In this document: positions 55,508 to 64,000 of the stretch, one piece after another | How positions within the stretch are numbered: position 1 is the first letter of the stretch | Layout: each line of letters opens with the position of its first letter | Assembly (NCBI RefSeq): GCF_036373705.1 | Contig: NC_089864.1 | Location: 4,679,001-4,743,000 of the forward strand | Length of the DNA stretch: 64,000 nucleotides | Direction of reading: 5' to 3' | Source of the DNA: Amia ocellicauda | Lineage: Eukaryota; Chordata; Actinopteri; Amiiformes; Amiidae | Notes under the pieces: generated by a model | The model's input: only the letters and a program-made list of their open reading frames with translations | Databases searched by the model: none | Told to the model about the DNA's origin: nothing | Made by a program: the position numbers and the translations under genes

Positions 55508-58500
55508 CGATGTGAGCTAGCATGTTTAATACTTACTTGCTCTTCTAAGAACGTTTTAAACTCCTGTTCTGCCTGTGTGGTGATTATGGCATCTAATAAC
55601 TGTTAAAAAAAAAATATATACACATATTTTATGTAGACACCCAATCACAAAGCTTTAACAGTGTGAAAGAGGTTTTTATGTAGTATAGTAAAGTACATTG
55701 TAATATAGTAGACTAATGTACAGTAGGGTGGTACAGCATTGAACCCATTCCAACGAAACCAACTAGTACTAGTACTTACAGAGATAGTATCCCCATTTAA
55801 ACTGGTGACTTGTATCATTTCCCACCATTCTAAGGAAGTAAAGGTTATGCAGTTAAATTGGGTACCTCCAGCTGATTGGAAATCCTGTACTTGCTATTAA
55901 GGATGCTGTCGGCCACAATCTGCCGAGAGAACAAAGTAGTTAGAGATATTGATTGGTTTTCCCCCAGGACACAACATCTCATGAGGCAACTGTGTCCAAT
56001 TCCATCTCCAGCGCCCCAGTTTCAGCAGCACACTGACCTTGAATTTCTCTGCTAATGTCCCCCCGGTTACTGAGGATTGGGATGTCTCTAGGCTTTCAGC
56101 AATGTGGTCCACATACTCCCTCAGGCAGTCCCGAAATTCTTCATCCATATCTTAAAAGGGAAAAACAAGGTTCAGTCCAATGTATGGCAGAAACTGCTGT
56201 CAAATGCAGTCCATTTACAAACCAGGACTACAGGGAACATGAGACGGTATAAAAAACAAGAAAACTAACCAATGATTCCAAGAGAAATAAAAAACCAAAG
56301 AATAAAAGGCTACCTTGCACAGTCCCCTGTTCACTCTTGAGCATCCTCCTCCCAGGGAATGGCATTAAGTAACATTGGGGATTCTCCTCTTTCAGGATAC
56401 TCAGAGCTTTAGGGTTCGTTTTGGATGTTTCCAGTTGCTAAAATACAAAAAGGCAAAAACAGAGTGTACTAGACTGTGTCTCCGCAGGACCAGGGCTGAG
56501 ACCCTGCTGTAGATTGTGCATTCTGCTCTCTATCTGTCCTAGCTGAGTGCAGAAGAAATATCAGTTCAAATAATACTGCTTCACCTACCTGGATTATTAT
56601 CTCCAGCTGTCTTGCACCTTCAGCATGTCCCAGGTCCATTGTGTAAGTCCAGTCTCGCACAAGAAAATCAAACCCCTTTATGATAAACATGGGAATAAAT
56701 TGTTAAAAATGTACAGAAATGTGAGAGGCACTCCCAGTTTTAGCCTCAAAAAGGTTCCAGAATCTGTGTGTTGTACTTAATTTTTGTTGACTTCAATCAG
56801 TTAAATTGTGTTCATCATACGTTTGATTATTATGGAATTCAGAGCATTAGTGTTGCTCGTCTCGTACACAAGAGCAGGAACTGTTTTTGAGCCACAGTCC
56901 TGTTGCATTACATCAAACTGCATGAGTTCAGTGAGAAGGCTTGCGATAGCGAGAACAGAGGGATCACCTGGAATTGTTTGAAATCAAAGGCATTTTTCCC
57001 ATTTTCAGCCATAAGATAGAGCATCTACAAATAGGGAAACAAACAAGAACACTATGATTATAGAAGAAAATAATATTACTACAAATAAATACATTATAAT
57101 TTGTACAATACAGTACCTCAAGGTAGTCCAGGTCTGTTTTCTTAATGTTAGTATGAACATTAAATATCTGCAAGGGGGAAACAAACCAAAAAATAAGTAA
57201 TCACAGGGTTATAATATTGGAACTGACTGTGTGCTGAAGGTAGCCGGCGCTGCAACCTCCACACTCACCAGATGAGAGCTGAGAAAAACGCTCAGCGCCG
57301 ATAACTTCACACTGACTTCTGAATCCCGCAGGATGTCCACCGAGCCTTCCGTGTCCACCAGGAAAACCGCGATCTGGGGGGAGGCGAGCAGGTCAGAACA
57401 GCACTGCAGTCACAGAGCGCAGGGAGGACAAACAGGGCGGGTCCGGTTGTGCGTGTACAACTGACAACCTGTTTTCACTTACATTTCCCTCCAGTCTTTC
57501 CACAAACAGGGGCCTGCTCCAGATGTAGATGCCCTTGGTGGTGCTGTCAGCGCCCGGACGCCATTCAAATCCCTCCAGTGGCTCGTCCTCGCCCATCCAA
57601 GAGCCGTTGACGTGTTCCTGCAGGGGGTCAGTGCATGTAGTTCAGAGCATTTATTTTGTGTGTTGAAATATCTGTGTTAAATGTGTTGCTTGCTAGCCAG
57701 TGTAGCAGTTTTCTTGTTGTTTCACGGTTTCACTTCTTGTATTTACCTGTTAGATTCACACTGGCAGTTATAAGCACATTCAACAGGCTCAGGCAGGAAA
57801 TCTAATCAGGGTCATCAATAGATCAGCTCAAATTATTATGTAATAATATCAGCAACAGCAACTAAAAGTCGCAGGCAACTCTGTGGGTTTTCTATGTGGT
57901 TCACATCTAAGACTTTTCCTGTTTGTGTTGTTGAAGGTTGCATTTGTTTTCACTTTCATTCCTGTCTTCTACCGCCACCTAGTGTACATTTCTGGTAATT
58001 ATATCATTATGATATTTCAAACTGAGCATTATGTTTTTGTTTGGGGTTGAATTTACATCTGTACACATTCTTCTGTCACGTGCATCAATATAAACAGTAG
58101 CCATTTTGTAATCACCTTATTTCATTATATGGTAAAGTTCAGTATTATGCTTTTAACTCTTTGTGTAAATACTGCAACAGATGCAAGCTGACCACTTGCA
58201 ATTTGATTGACTCCCAGCTGTCATTTTGTTATATGCAGTAATTTGCTTTGCAAGTAGACAGAATGGTCGGCCACATGTTTTCATTGCAGCAGGCATGTGA
58301 TGGTTTCAACAAATGCAAAATGACAGCCAATCAATGTGACCCATCGACTTCTCTGGAATAGCTTTGACTGTACATCATCATACAACTCTGTGTGGCAACT
58401 TTCATATCCGTGCAATAAGAAGTTGCTTTGGAATCAAGCAATCCTGCACTTTATATAATATTTGCTTTCAAGGGGACTTACCATTTTGGACAGCTTGCGT

Positions 58501-59952
58501 AAAATGTAGTTGAGCAGAAACGATTTGCCCTTTCGTCGCTCGCCAATAACCGACACCACACAGACGGGGGTGTCCTTCACATCGGGCCTCAGGAAACAAG
58601 TTTGCAAGACATCCTCATGAAGCTGCATAGAACCGGAGATGTCGTTAAATCCGACCAGCTGTAGCGGCTGACCCGGAGTGTCGCAATCGAAAGGGATCTG
58701 AGAGAGAGGGAAACAATCTGTGTGATTTTCAAATGAGGAAGAATGAGACAGCATTTTTTTAAGAGCTTGTTTTTTGTGCATAGTCGAAAGCAAATGGTAT
58801 TTGGCAATTCGTTTACCTAGTTCAGTAAAATAAACTTGTTTTATGAATTCAGTCTTTTTTCAAGGTGTCATGAACATTGAACCAAGTTAAGAAAGTTTAC
58901 AGCCCCCTGCCACAACTTCTTCTTAAGTCCCTACATGGCACTGAATCCACAAACCTCCACTCAGGAGTCCAGAGCCCCAGTACTCCACATTGCAACGTTT
59001 AATAAAATAAACTAGTAGATGAATAACATTGTTTCAAATCAATCATATTTGGTTCAATATAGGCCGCTCACAAGGTTGCGACAGATTGCTTTACAGGATT
59101 AAAGGTGGTATTTAATACATGTAAATGTTATAAACCATTGGGCATGTCACACCAAAGCAAAGGTGATAATGTAAAAAAAAAACTATAGAACCATAGACAG
59201 ATAGATCTCACTCACATCTTGTTTACTGACTGTTTTCTCCCTGTCGCACAGCCATCGGCACTGAGGGCAGGTCAACTCGCGATCCACCCAGAAGGTGACG
59301 ATACAAGCACGACAGAAGTGGTGGCCGCACTCGATGGTCACCGGGTCCGTGAAGACCCCCAGGCAGATCGAGCACTGCGGCTCGGCTCGGAGGTAGTTGT
59401 CCTGCTCCTCCTGCAGTAAAAACTGAATGGACGTGCTGCCAAACGAAAAGGGAGACGCATCCACACAGAAGAGGCAGGAATTCAGATTTTAATTTGGTAA
59501 CATGAAAATATTCATTCTGGAATTTCACTTTACAGGGAGGCGTAAACAAGCCACTTTCTGGGGACCACTATTTTTAAGTCATTTAATTTTCCTGATATTT
59601 TTGAGGGTTATAGATTTAATGAATTGCTTTGCAGAGGTCCTTATCCAGGGTGACTTACACAAGAAACTTTTTAAAGCATTACCAAAGTGAAGTAATACAA
59701 TCAGTACAAAACACAATAAGCACAACGCCTAGTTCAATGAGCTAACAAGGGCAGACATAATACAGTTAAGTCCCAGGCATGTGCTAAAGGGGGGGCATAA
59801 GGAGTCAAGTGACACAATACAAGTCCAAACAATACGTACATACGTACGCAGGAGCATAAGGAAGCAGAGTTTAAAATAGTGCAAACAGCCAGAGCGCTGA
59901 GCAGCCCAGGAGATCAGACTGCTCTCTGAACACATGTGTCTCGATATTATTA

Positions 59953-60000
<48 letters not shown>

Positions 60001-60069
60001 GTTAGTGCATAGAGAGTAGTTGTAATTGGCTACTCACCTTCTTTCTGGTATACTTGGAGAATTACCCAT
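52886..60069 (-). CDS. RING finger protein 112-like (neurolastin-like) RING-GTPase
   Basis: Membrane-associated dynamin/GBP-superfamily GTPase with a RING ubiquitin-ligase domain. Thirteen exons join in frame to 552 codons: 60069-60038, 59435-59216, 58697-58482, 57617-57483, 57373-57269, 57167-57117, 57024-56968, 56675-56589, 56437-56314, 56150-56038, 55919-55866, 55599-55537 and 53287-52886. The start is [11 protein letters not shown]. The RING is at about 32-72 ([22 protein letters not shown]). The G1/P-loop GERRKGKS is at about 136-143, the G3 DTEG at 208-211 and the G4-type RDW at 279-281, as in the GBP/atlastin group. The C-terminal exon has a helical region, then a long Ala/Gly/Val-rich hydrophobic stretch from about 475 ([17 protein letters not shown]), probably a membrane hairpin, and a basic end. 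Human RNF112 is 631 residues (from memory) and brain-enriched. Fish have several RNF112-like paralogues, so exact orthology is open. Confidence 0.9.
53616..54185. mobile_element. Internally deleted Tc1-like transposon copy
   Basis: The left terminus CAGTTAGGTACATAAATATT follows TA. Near the other end the inverted subterminal block recurs (CCACCACAATGG at about 53670, CATTGTGGTGGCATACAGAG at about 54149). Between them is a remnant of the transposase C-terminal half ([13 protein letters not shown] block at about 53745-53785, then many stops). The N-terminal part is deleted and the far terminus is replaced by a SINE/LINE tail. It lies in the last intron of the RNF112-like gene. Confidence 0.8.
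54186..54228. mobile_element. SINE/LINE 3' tail fragment
   Basis: The TTATTTAATAGCAGACACCC TTATCCAG motif is the conserved tail shared by many fish SINEs and their partner LINEs. Related stretches occur at about 59618 and, in the other orientation, at about 61461. Confidence 0.6.
54248..55468 (+). mobile_element. Complete Tc1/mariner transposon (DD36E type) in an RNF112-like intron
   Basis: 1,221 bp bounded by perfect 29-bp inverted repeats (start CACTCACCTAAAGGATTA; 54248-54276 against 55440-55468) and TA on each side (54246-54247, 55469-55470). It encodes one uninterrupted transposase (separate entry). The right flank is a (TA)n run, so the exact TA used is ambiguous there. It is in the opposite orientation to the host gene. 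Identity of the two termini and the open frame imply recent arrival. Confidence 0.97.
54396..55436 (+). CDS. Transposase of the Tc1/mariner DD36E element, intact
   Basis: Cut-and-paste transposase, 346 residues, a usual length for the superfamily. The N-terminal paired-like DNA-binding region has two helix-turn-helix parts ([40 protein letters not shown]). A basic stretch ([17 protein letters not shown]) lies between. The catalytic core has D155 in WSDESRF, D246 in QQDNAPCH and E283 in [11 protein letters not shown]. There are 36 residues between D246 and E283, so the signature is DD36E rather than the DD34E of Tc1 and Sleeping Beauty. A glycine-rich box ([12 protein letters not shown]) is present. 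The C-terminus KAKGGQTQY ends four bases before the right inverted repeat. No stop or frame break is visible, so it may be active or very recently so. Confidence 0.95.
   Translation: MGKKGDLSNFERGMVVGARRAGLSISQSAQLLGFSRTIISRVYKEWCEKGKTSSMRQSCGRKCLVDARGQRRMGRLIQADRRATLTEITTRYNRGMQQSICEATTRTTLRRMGYNSRRPHRVPLISTTNRKKRLQFAQAHQNWTVEDWRNVAWSDESRFLLRHSDGRVRIWRKQNENMDPSCLVTTVQAGGGGVMVWGMFSWHTLGPLVPIGHRLNATAYLSIVSDHVHPFMTTMYPSSDGYFQQDNAPCHQGRIISNWFLEHDNEFTVLNWPPQSPDLNPIEHLWDVVERELRALDVHPTNLHQLQDAILSIWANISKECFQHLVESMPRRIKAVLKAKGGQTQY
59600..59935. repeat. Dispersed repeat with GCAGAGGTCCTTATCCAG tail, RNF112-like intron 1
   Basis: GAATTGCTTTGCAGAGGTCC TTATCCAGGGTGACTTACAC matches the conserved tail sequence of fish SINE/LINE families, and the following 250 bases look like the body of a related repeat in the same orientation. 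An (AAT)n microsatellite (about 59951-59998) follows it. Confidence 0.5.
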
Positions 60070-61228
60070 GGCTGGATACAGTATCTTCTTGTCTGTATTA
60101 AAACAATTAAACAAAAACTACATCATATACATGAAATAAATATGGCATGTATGCCTCAACCCAGTGTTTAGTTGACCTTTTTTAAAGAAAAGAAAATATA
60201 AAACTAACCTCTAACCTTAGAATTAGAATTCTACCCCTATTAGAATGATTTTCAATTCACTAACACAAAAAACAACAACACTTCGTGGCAGTTTATCTTT
60301 GACCTACTTTTAGTTTGTTTGTTTGTACCCTGAATTGCAAAATAAAACGAAATGTACTAGCTGGCCTGATTCCATCAGCAAAAGTATGTAAGACATGTGA
60401 CGTATGGAGTATTAAGCTGTGCTGTGGAAGGTGTCAGACACAGTATGTTAAGATAGATGAATAAGCTCACTTGCCGTGGTGTCCAAGCGCCAGTGTGTGA
60501 ACGGACACTGCTGTCCAGGGGCAGTGAGGCGCATTTCATGTACTGATGCAAGTCTCTATGCACGGCCACACAAACAACTTTAACAGTTTAACCTTGCAAA
60601 TATGATTATACGAGGTCCACCGTTTCGCAGTTCGGCTTGGCCTGCGTCATGTTACAAACTGCGAGCGGCTTAGTTTCCCTGTTTCTCTCGCGTAACACCG
60701 ACTCCATTGTAGTCGGACAGGATGAACACCTGCGCACAGGTAACACACTGGGCTTGACATGCGCACTTCACAGGCTGCAGCGCGCAGGCTTAACACGCCA
60801 ACAGGGGACATATTTACAAATGTTTCGACACTCCGCAGTTTCCTTTAAAATTACAGTCAAGCCCGTTCAGCAATGGTATCCACGCTTTCGTGGTCAAGTG
60901 CATTTGGGCGAGTTCACTGCGCCCGGATACAGCACACAACTCACCGGCGTCGCACGGAGTCCGCAGCGGAGATGCGCCGAGAGGAGGAGCGCAGCCTGGG
61001 TGTGCTCTGACCACAGCAGCCCTGCGATGACTTGTTTAACATCTGGACATTATTAGTTGTAGTACTGCCAACCAGTGCACCCAGCTATACAGCCTCGCCT
61101 CTCCTCTTCCACTCCCTCCAGACCGTCATTAGAGTCGCTGTCCCCCGGCTGCCTCTCCGCCCTCATCCCTAATTTGCGGAAGGAGCTTCTCACTGCCGGT
61201 CCCTGACCACCTTCCTGCTGCGCCTGTA
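60070..61228 (-). promoter_or_regulatory. RNF112-like upstream region, probable 5' UTR exon and promoter
   Basis: A minus-strand donor at about 60474 (ACGGCAA then GTGAGC) could end a 5' UTR exon upstream of the ATG exon at 60069. The interval about 60620-61010 is richer in CpG than its surroundings (CTGCAGCGCGCAGGC, CGGCGTCGCACGG), compatible with a promoter. Open frames in this stretch have no recognisable homology and were not called. Confidence 0.4.
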
Positions 61229-61501
61229 ATGCAGCAGCTGCTCGGCTCTCTTGCTCTTATGCTCCCTCTGATGCTCCCTCTGCTCCTGACACTTCAATCA
61301 TTTTACTGTACCTTCTGGGGTGCCCACACTTTAGCGCACACCTGTGTGCATCCTCTGCACTTGTTAGCTCATTTGTTCTTGGGTGTGTGCCTATTGTATT
61401 TTGTACTGATTGTATTGACTGCACTTTGTAATACTTTCAAAATGTTTCTATTGAAAACTGTAAGTCCCCCTAGGTAAGGGTGTCTGCTAGGAAATAATTA
61501 A

Positions 61502-61555
<54 letters not shown>

Positions 61556-61837
61556 CAATGTTGATGTTGTATCCTTGGTTCATGCATTGTGCTGAATAGT
61601 TTCAAGTTAGGATGTCATATAGTCTATAATGATATCATAATCATTATCATGAAAATACATCCATGAATAAAATTAATATGTTCTAGTTTCATCAAGCTGA
61701 CAACATGTTCCCTACACCCACTACACTTGGTGGAAAGTGTCACTTTGCCCTGTTAATTTTTGCACCTAATTTTCACACATACATTCTGGCCCCGGCCTTT
61801 AGACTTGACTGAGTTTAAAATGAAGGTCCGGGTAGCC

Positions 61838-61894
<57 letters not shown>

Positions 61895-63372
61895 TGTATT
61901 AGTAGTGTTAGTAGTAGCAGTGGTACTAATTTTATTGTTGTTGCTGTCACTATTATTAATAATAATAATCATATGCATACTTATTGGCATATTTATGCAA
62001 ATATTTCCAAATTCATGAGCACATTTGCACTTCAGCGCTTTTTACACTTCTGCTGCCCTATTATGACACTTCTCTGAATCTATACACAAATTACACTCCT
62101 CCACATTCAAACTTGGTGGCATATCATGTTTCTCTAAATATTTCCCCACCATTTGAGTCACGTATGACATGTTGTTAAGAGATTAGCTGAAACTTTGTAT
62201 TGTATTTATTTGATTGTCTTCTTTATTTATTTTTTACTGAAACACACTCCACAAGAATGTCCTGTTTTTTGCTTTGCTCAAGTGTACAGACATGGTTTTG
62301 TTTTGGCACTGCAGTTTACTTCCCTGTTCTCTGGGGCCACTGACTGACTCACGCCTCCCTGGGTGCTATGGCGGCGCTGTGTGTGTTTGTTTGTGGGCGC
62401 TGTTGGCGAGCTGCTCCCTGCTCTCTCTCCCTGCTTCTTCATTGAAGCTACACCCTCGCCTTTTCATTCACGCCACTGCACCTGATGTCGGCACACAACA
62501 AGAAGCTGGTTGAAAAGCCATCTCTAAAAGCTCATTTGTGGGTCACTGAATGAACTCCTTTCAAAGAGTTGCTCTGACATCATGTGTCAGATTCTTGTCC
62601 CTTTAATAATAAAAATGAAGTCATTTATTGAAGCTTTAACAATCACACTGTGGCCAATGTCTTATCTAGGCCTTGTTGCAAATGTAATATCATAGCAACC
62701 CTGAAGCTTCACTAGAGAGCCTATGCAAAAACTACACTGCACTGTGGCAGGGGAGACTGGGTTCATGTCTTGTCGTGGCCCCAGGGTGTTATTGTAGTAA
62801 ATTGACTTCATTGTTTTCATGTACATTGTGTAAGTCTATCAAAATGTATTATTATGAATCATTATCATTAATAATAACTACAACTGTTCTGCTCATTTTT
62901 GGGGTCTGCACAACCAAATCTTTTTGATATCTGTCCTTTTTTGTGGTGAAAGTATATAGCAACAATCATATTATTATTACAAATTATAGTTTCCTCTTTT
63001 AAATTGATAGTATACACACAAGTGCCCAACCTCCTAGAAACAGAAACGCTCTCGTGTGAGAAAACTGATCTTCAGGCATGTGTCTGCACGCTCCCAACTG
63101 AAAACTGAACAAACCACCTCCTTCACCCAGCTCTCTGTGGCAACCATAGCTATGGGACTAATTACCTGAAAACAAGGGTGTGTCATTTCTATGTTTTTCT
63201 AATCTTTTTTCTGCTTCATTACACAACCTCCAGGCCCAGAGTAGCCCTGAGCAAATCCGCCTGACAGCAGTGCCGGAATGCGGCGCAACTCGCCGAGGCG
63301 CTCAGCTATAAGCGGCCGCCGGCTGTGCGGGTGGCGCAGTGCGGGGTGGCGCAGTGCGGGCTGGCAGTACAG
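61229..63372. other. Spacer between the RNF112-like and ENDOD1-like genes
   Basis: No gene was recognised. About 61100-61495 looks like the 3' end of a LINE: a degenerate coding-like stretch followed by the tail GTAAGTCCCCCTAGGTAAGG and then GTGTCTGCTAGGAAATAAT and a (TAG)n run (61500-61555). A (TTA)n run lies at about 61839-61893. The final 150 bases before 63372 are GC-rich and probably the promoter/5' UTR of the ENDOD1-like gene. Confidence 0.55.
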
Positions 63373-63669
63373 ATGGCAGCCGTCCTCCTGCTTTGCGTGG
63401 CGCCCCTGATCGCGGGGGTCTGGGGCCGGGTGGTGCAGGACGCCGATTTCCTCCCCTGTAACCGTTTCTTTTATATGCAGACCCCTCCCGCAGGATTTGA
63501 CGGGGGGCAACTGGTGCACATCTGCCAGACATACGAGGGGACGGACTACTTCGCAACCCTGTACAACGCGAGCTGCAGGCTGCCGGTGTATTCCGCCTAT
63601 GTGGTCACTGTCCGGGGACAGGGAGCGCCGGACTCTGGGGGGCTGGACGATGTATTTATTGAACCCCAG
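63373..63669 (+). CDS. Endonuclease domain-containing 1 (ENDOD1)-like protein, first exon (partial)
   Basis: 99 codons up to a donor site (CCCCAG then GTAAAT). The N-terminal signal peptide MAAVLLLCVAPLIAGVWG is followed by RVVQDADFLPCNRFFYMQTP, then HICQTYEGTDYFATLYN and RLPVYSAYVV. This is the start of the ENDOD1-like fold (a secreted DNA/RNA non-specific nuclease-like domain) with its conserved Cys and the IPVYSAY-type motif. The His-Asn-His catalytic part would be on the next exon, outside the window. Many fish ENDOD1-like paralogues are interferon- or infection-responsive (family knowledge). Which paralogue this is cannot be told from one exon. Confidence 0.88.
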
Positions 63670-64000
63670 GTAAATGATGATGACGATTCAGAATTAACTG
63701 ATATGCTTTATTTATTCATCATTTTTTTAATTATTATTAAATCATATTTTAATGTATTCATACATTATTAGTAGTAGTAATGTTGTCTATATTTAGTGCT
63801 TACATGAGTTTAATTTCATGTATAGATTAAAATATGAAAAGATCATTGTCACTGTCATTCGAACCGTGACAGGACAGCAGAGCTGTGGCCCTGCCGGGTT
63901 TGTGAAAGAAAAGCTAAAGTTTGTGCTCAGGATATTAGGGTGGAACGCTTGTTTGTTATTCCTTTCTAAGTTGATTTATGTGTTTATTTACTTTATTTTT
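63670..64000 (+). other. Start of ENDOD1-like intron 1
   Basis: AT-rich sequence after the donor site, with short (ATT)n-like stretches and no recognisable exon before the window ends. Confidence 0.6.

Noticed and set aside
60637-61056. 139-codon open frame on the plus strand
   Set aside because: It lies in the CpG-rich upstream region of the RNF112-like gene, has no recognisable domain or codon pattern, and is low in helix/strand-like periodicity. Most likely a chance frame in GC-rich DNA.
63199-63519. 106-codon minus-strand frame near the right edge
   Set aside because: It is antisense to the ENDOD1-like first exon and GC-rich promoter; the plus strand has a signal peptide and family motifs.

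Overview
The window is nuclear DNA from a ray-finned fish. Genes are split into many short exons with GT/AG junctions. Intergenic DNA is rich in Tc1/mariner-type transposons, LINE/SINE tails and trinucleotide microsatellites. A POU5F1-type gene lies beside TCF19 and CCHCR1, and one dispersed repeat looks like a family I associate with gar, bowfin and sturgeon. Both points suggest a non-teleost or early-branching ray-finned fish, but the species cannot be fixed from sequence alone.

Layout, left to right: (1) 1-8.5 kb, minus strand: valyl-tRNA synthetase (VARS1), 5' part, running off the left edge, with a minisatellite at the edge and two fold-back hairpins in intron 1. (2) 8.5-10.2 kb: spacer with a LINE-tail fragment and a solo LTR. 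(3) 10.3-15.3 kb, minus: a complete seven-exon RING/B-box/coiled-coil/B30.2 TRIM gene. (4) 16.6-22.0 kb, minus: three tandem 1.83-kb units, each carrying an intronless seven-TM receptor gene resembling bitter taste receptors (TAS2R); the middle copy is frameshifted. A fourth, truncated and diverged copy lies at 25 kb beyond two abutting transposons. (5) 25.5-31.4 kb: spacer with old repeats. (6) 31.5-36.4 kb, plus: complete five-exon POU5F1-type gene. (7) 39.2-41.8 kb, minus: TCF19 (FHA + PHD). (8) 43.9-51.8 kb, plus: CCHCR1, divergent from TCF19 across a GC-rich region. (9) 52.9-60.1 kb, minus: complete 13-exon RNF112-like gene (RING + dynamin/GBP-type GTPase + C-terminal membrane segment), whose last intron carries a Tc1/mariner element with an uninterrupted 346-aa DD36E transposase and perfect terminal repeats. 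(10) 63.4 kb, plus: first exon of an ENDOD1-like secreted nuclease-domain gene, running off the right edge.

In human, VARS1, several TRIM genes and the POU5F1-TCF19-CCHCR1 trio all sit in the extended MHC (6p21.3), so this block is probably a fragment of the fish counterpart of that region. No MHC class I or II gene was seen. The TAS2R-like cluster, the RNF112-like gene and the ENDOD1-like gene are not part of the human arrangement. The genes do not form a pathway; they share ancestry of location, not function.
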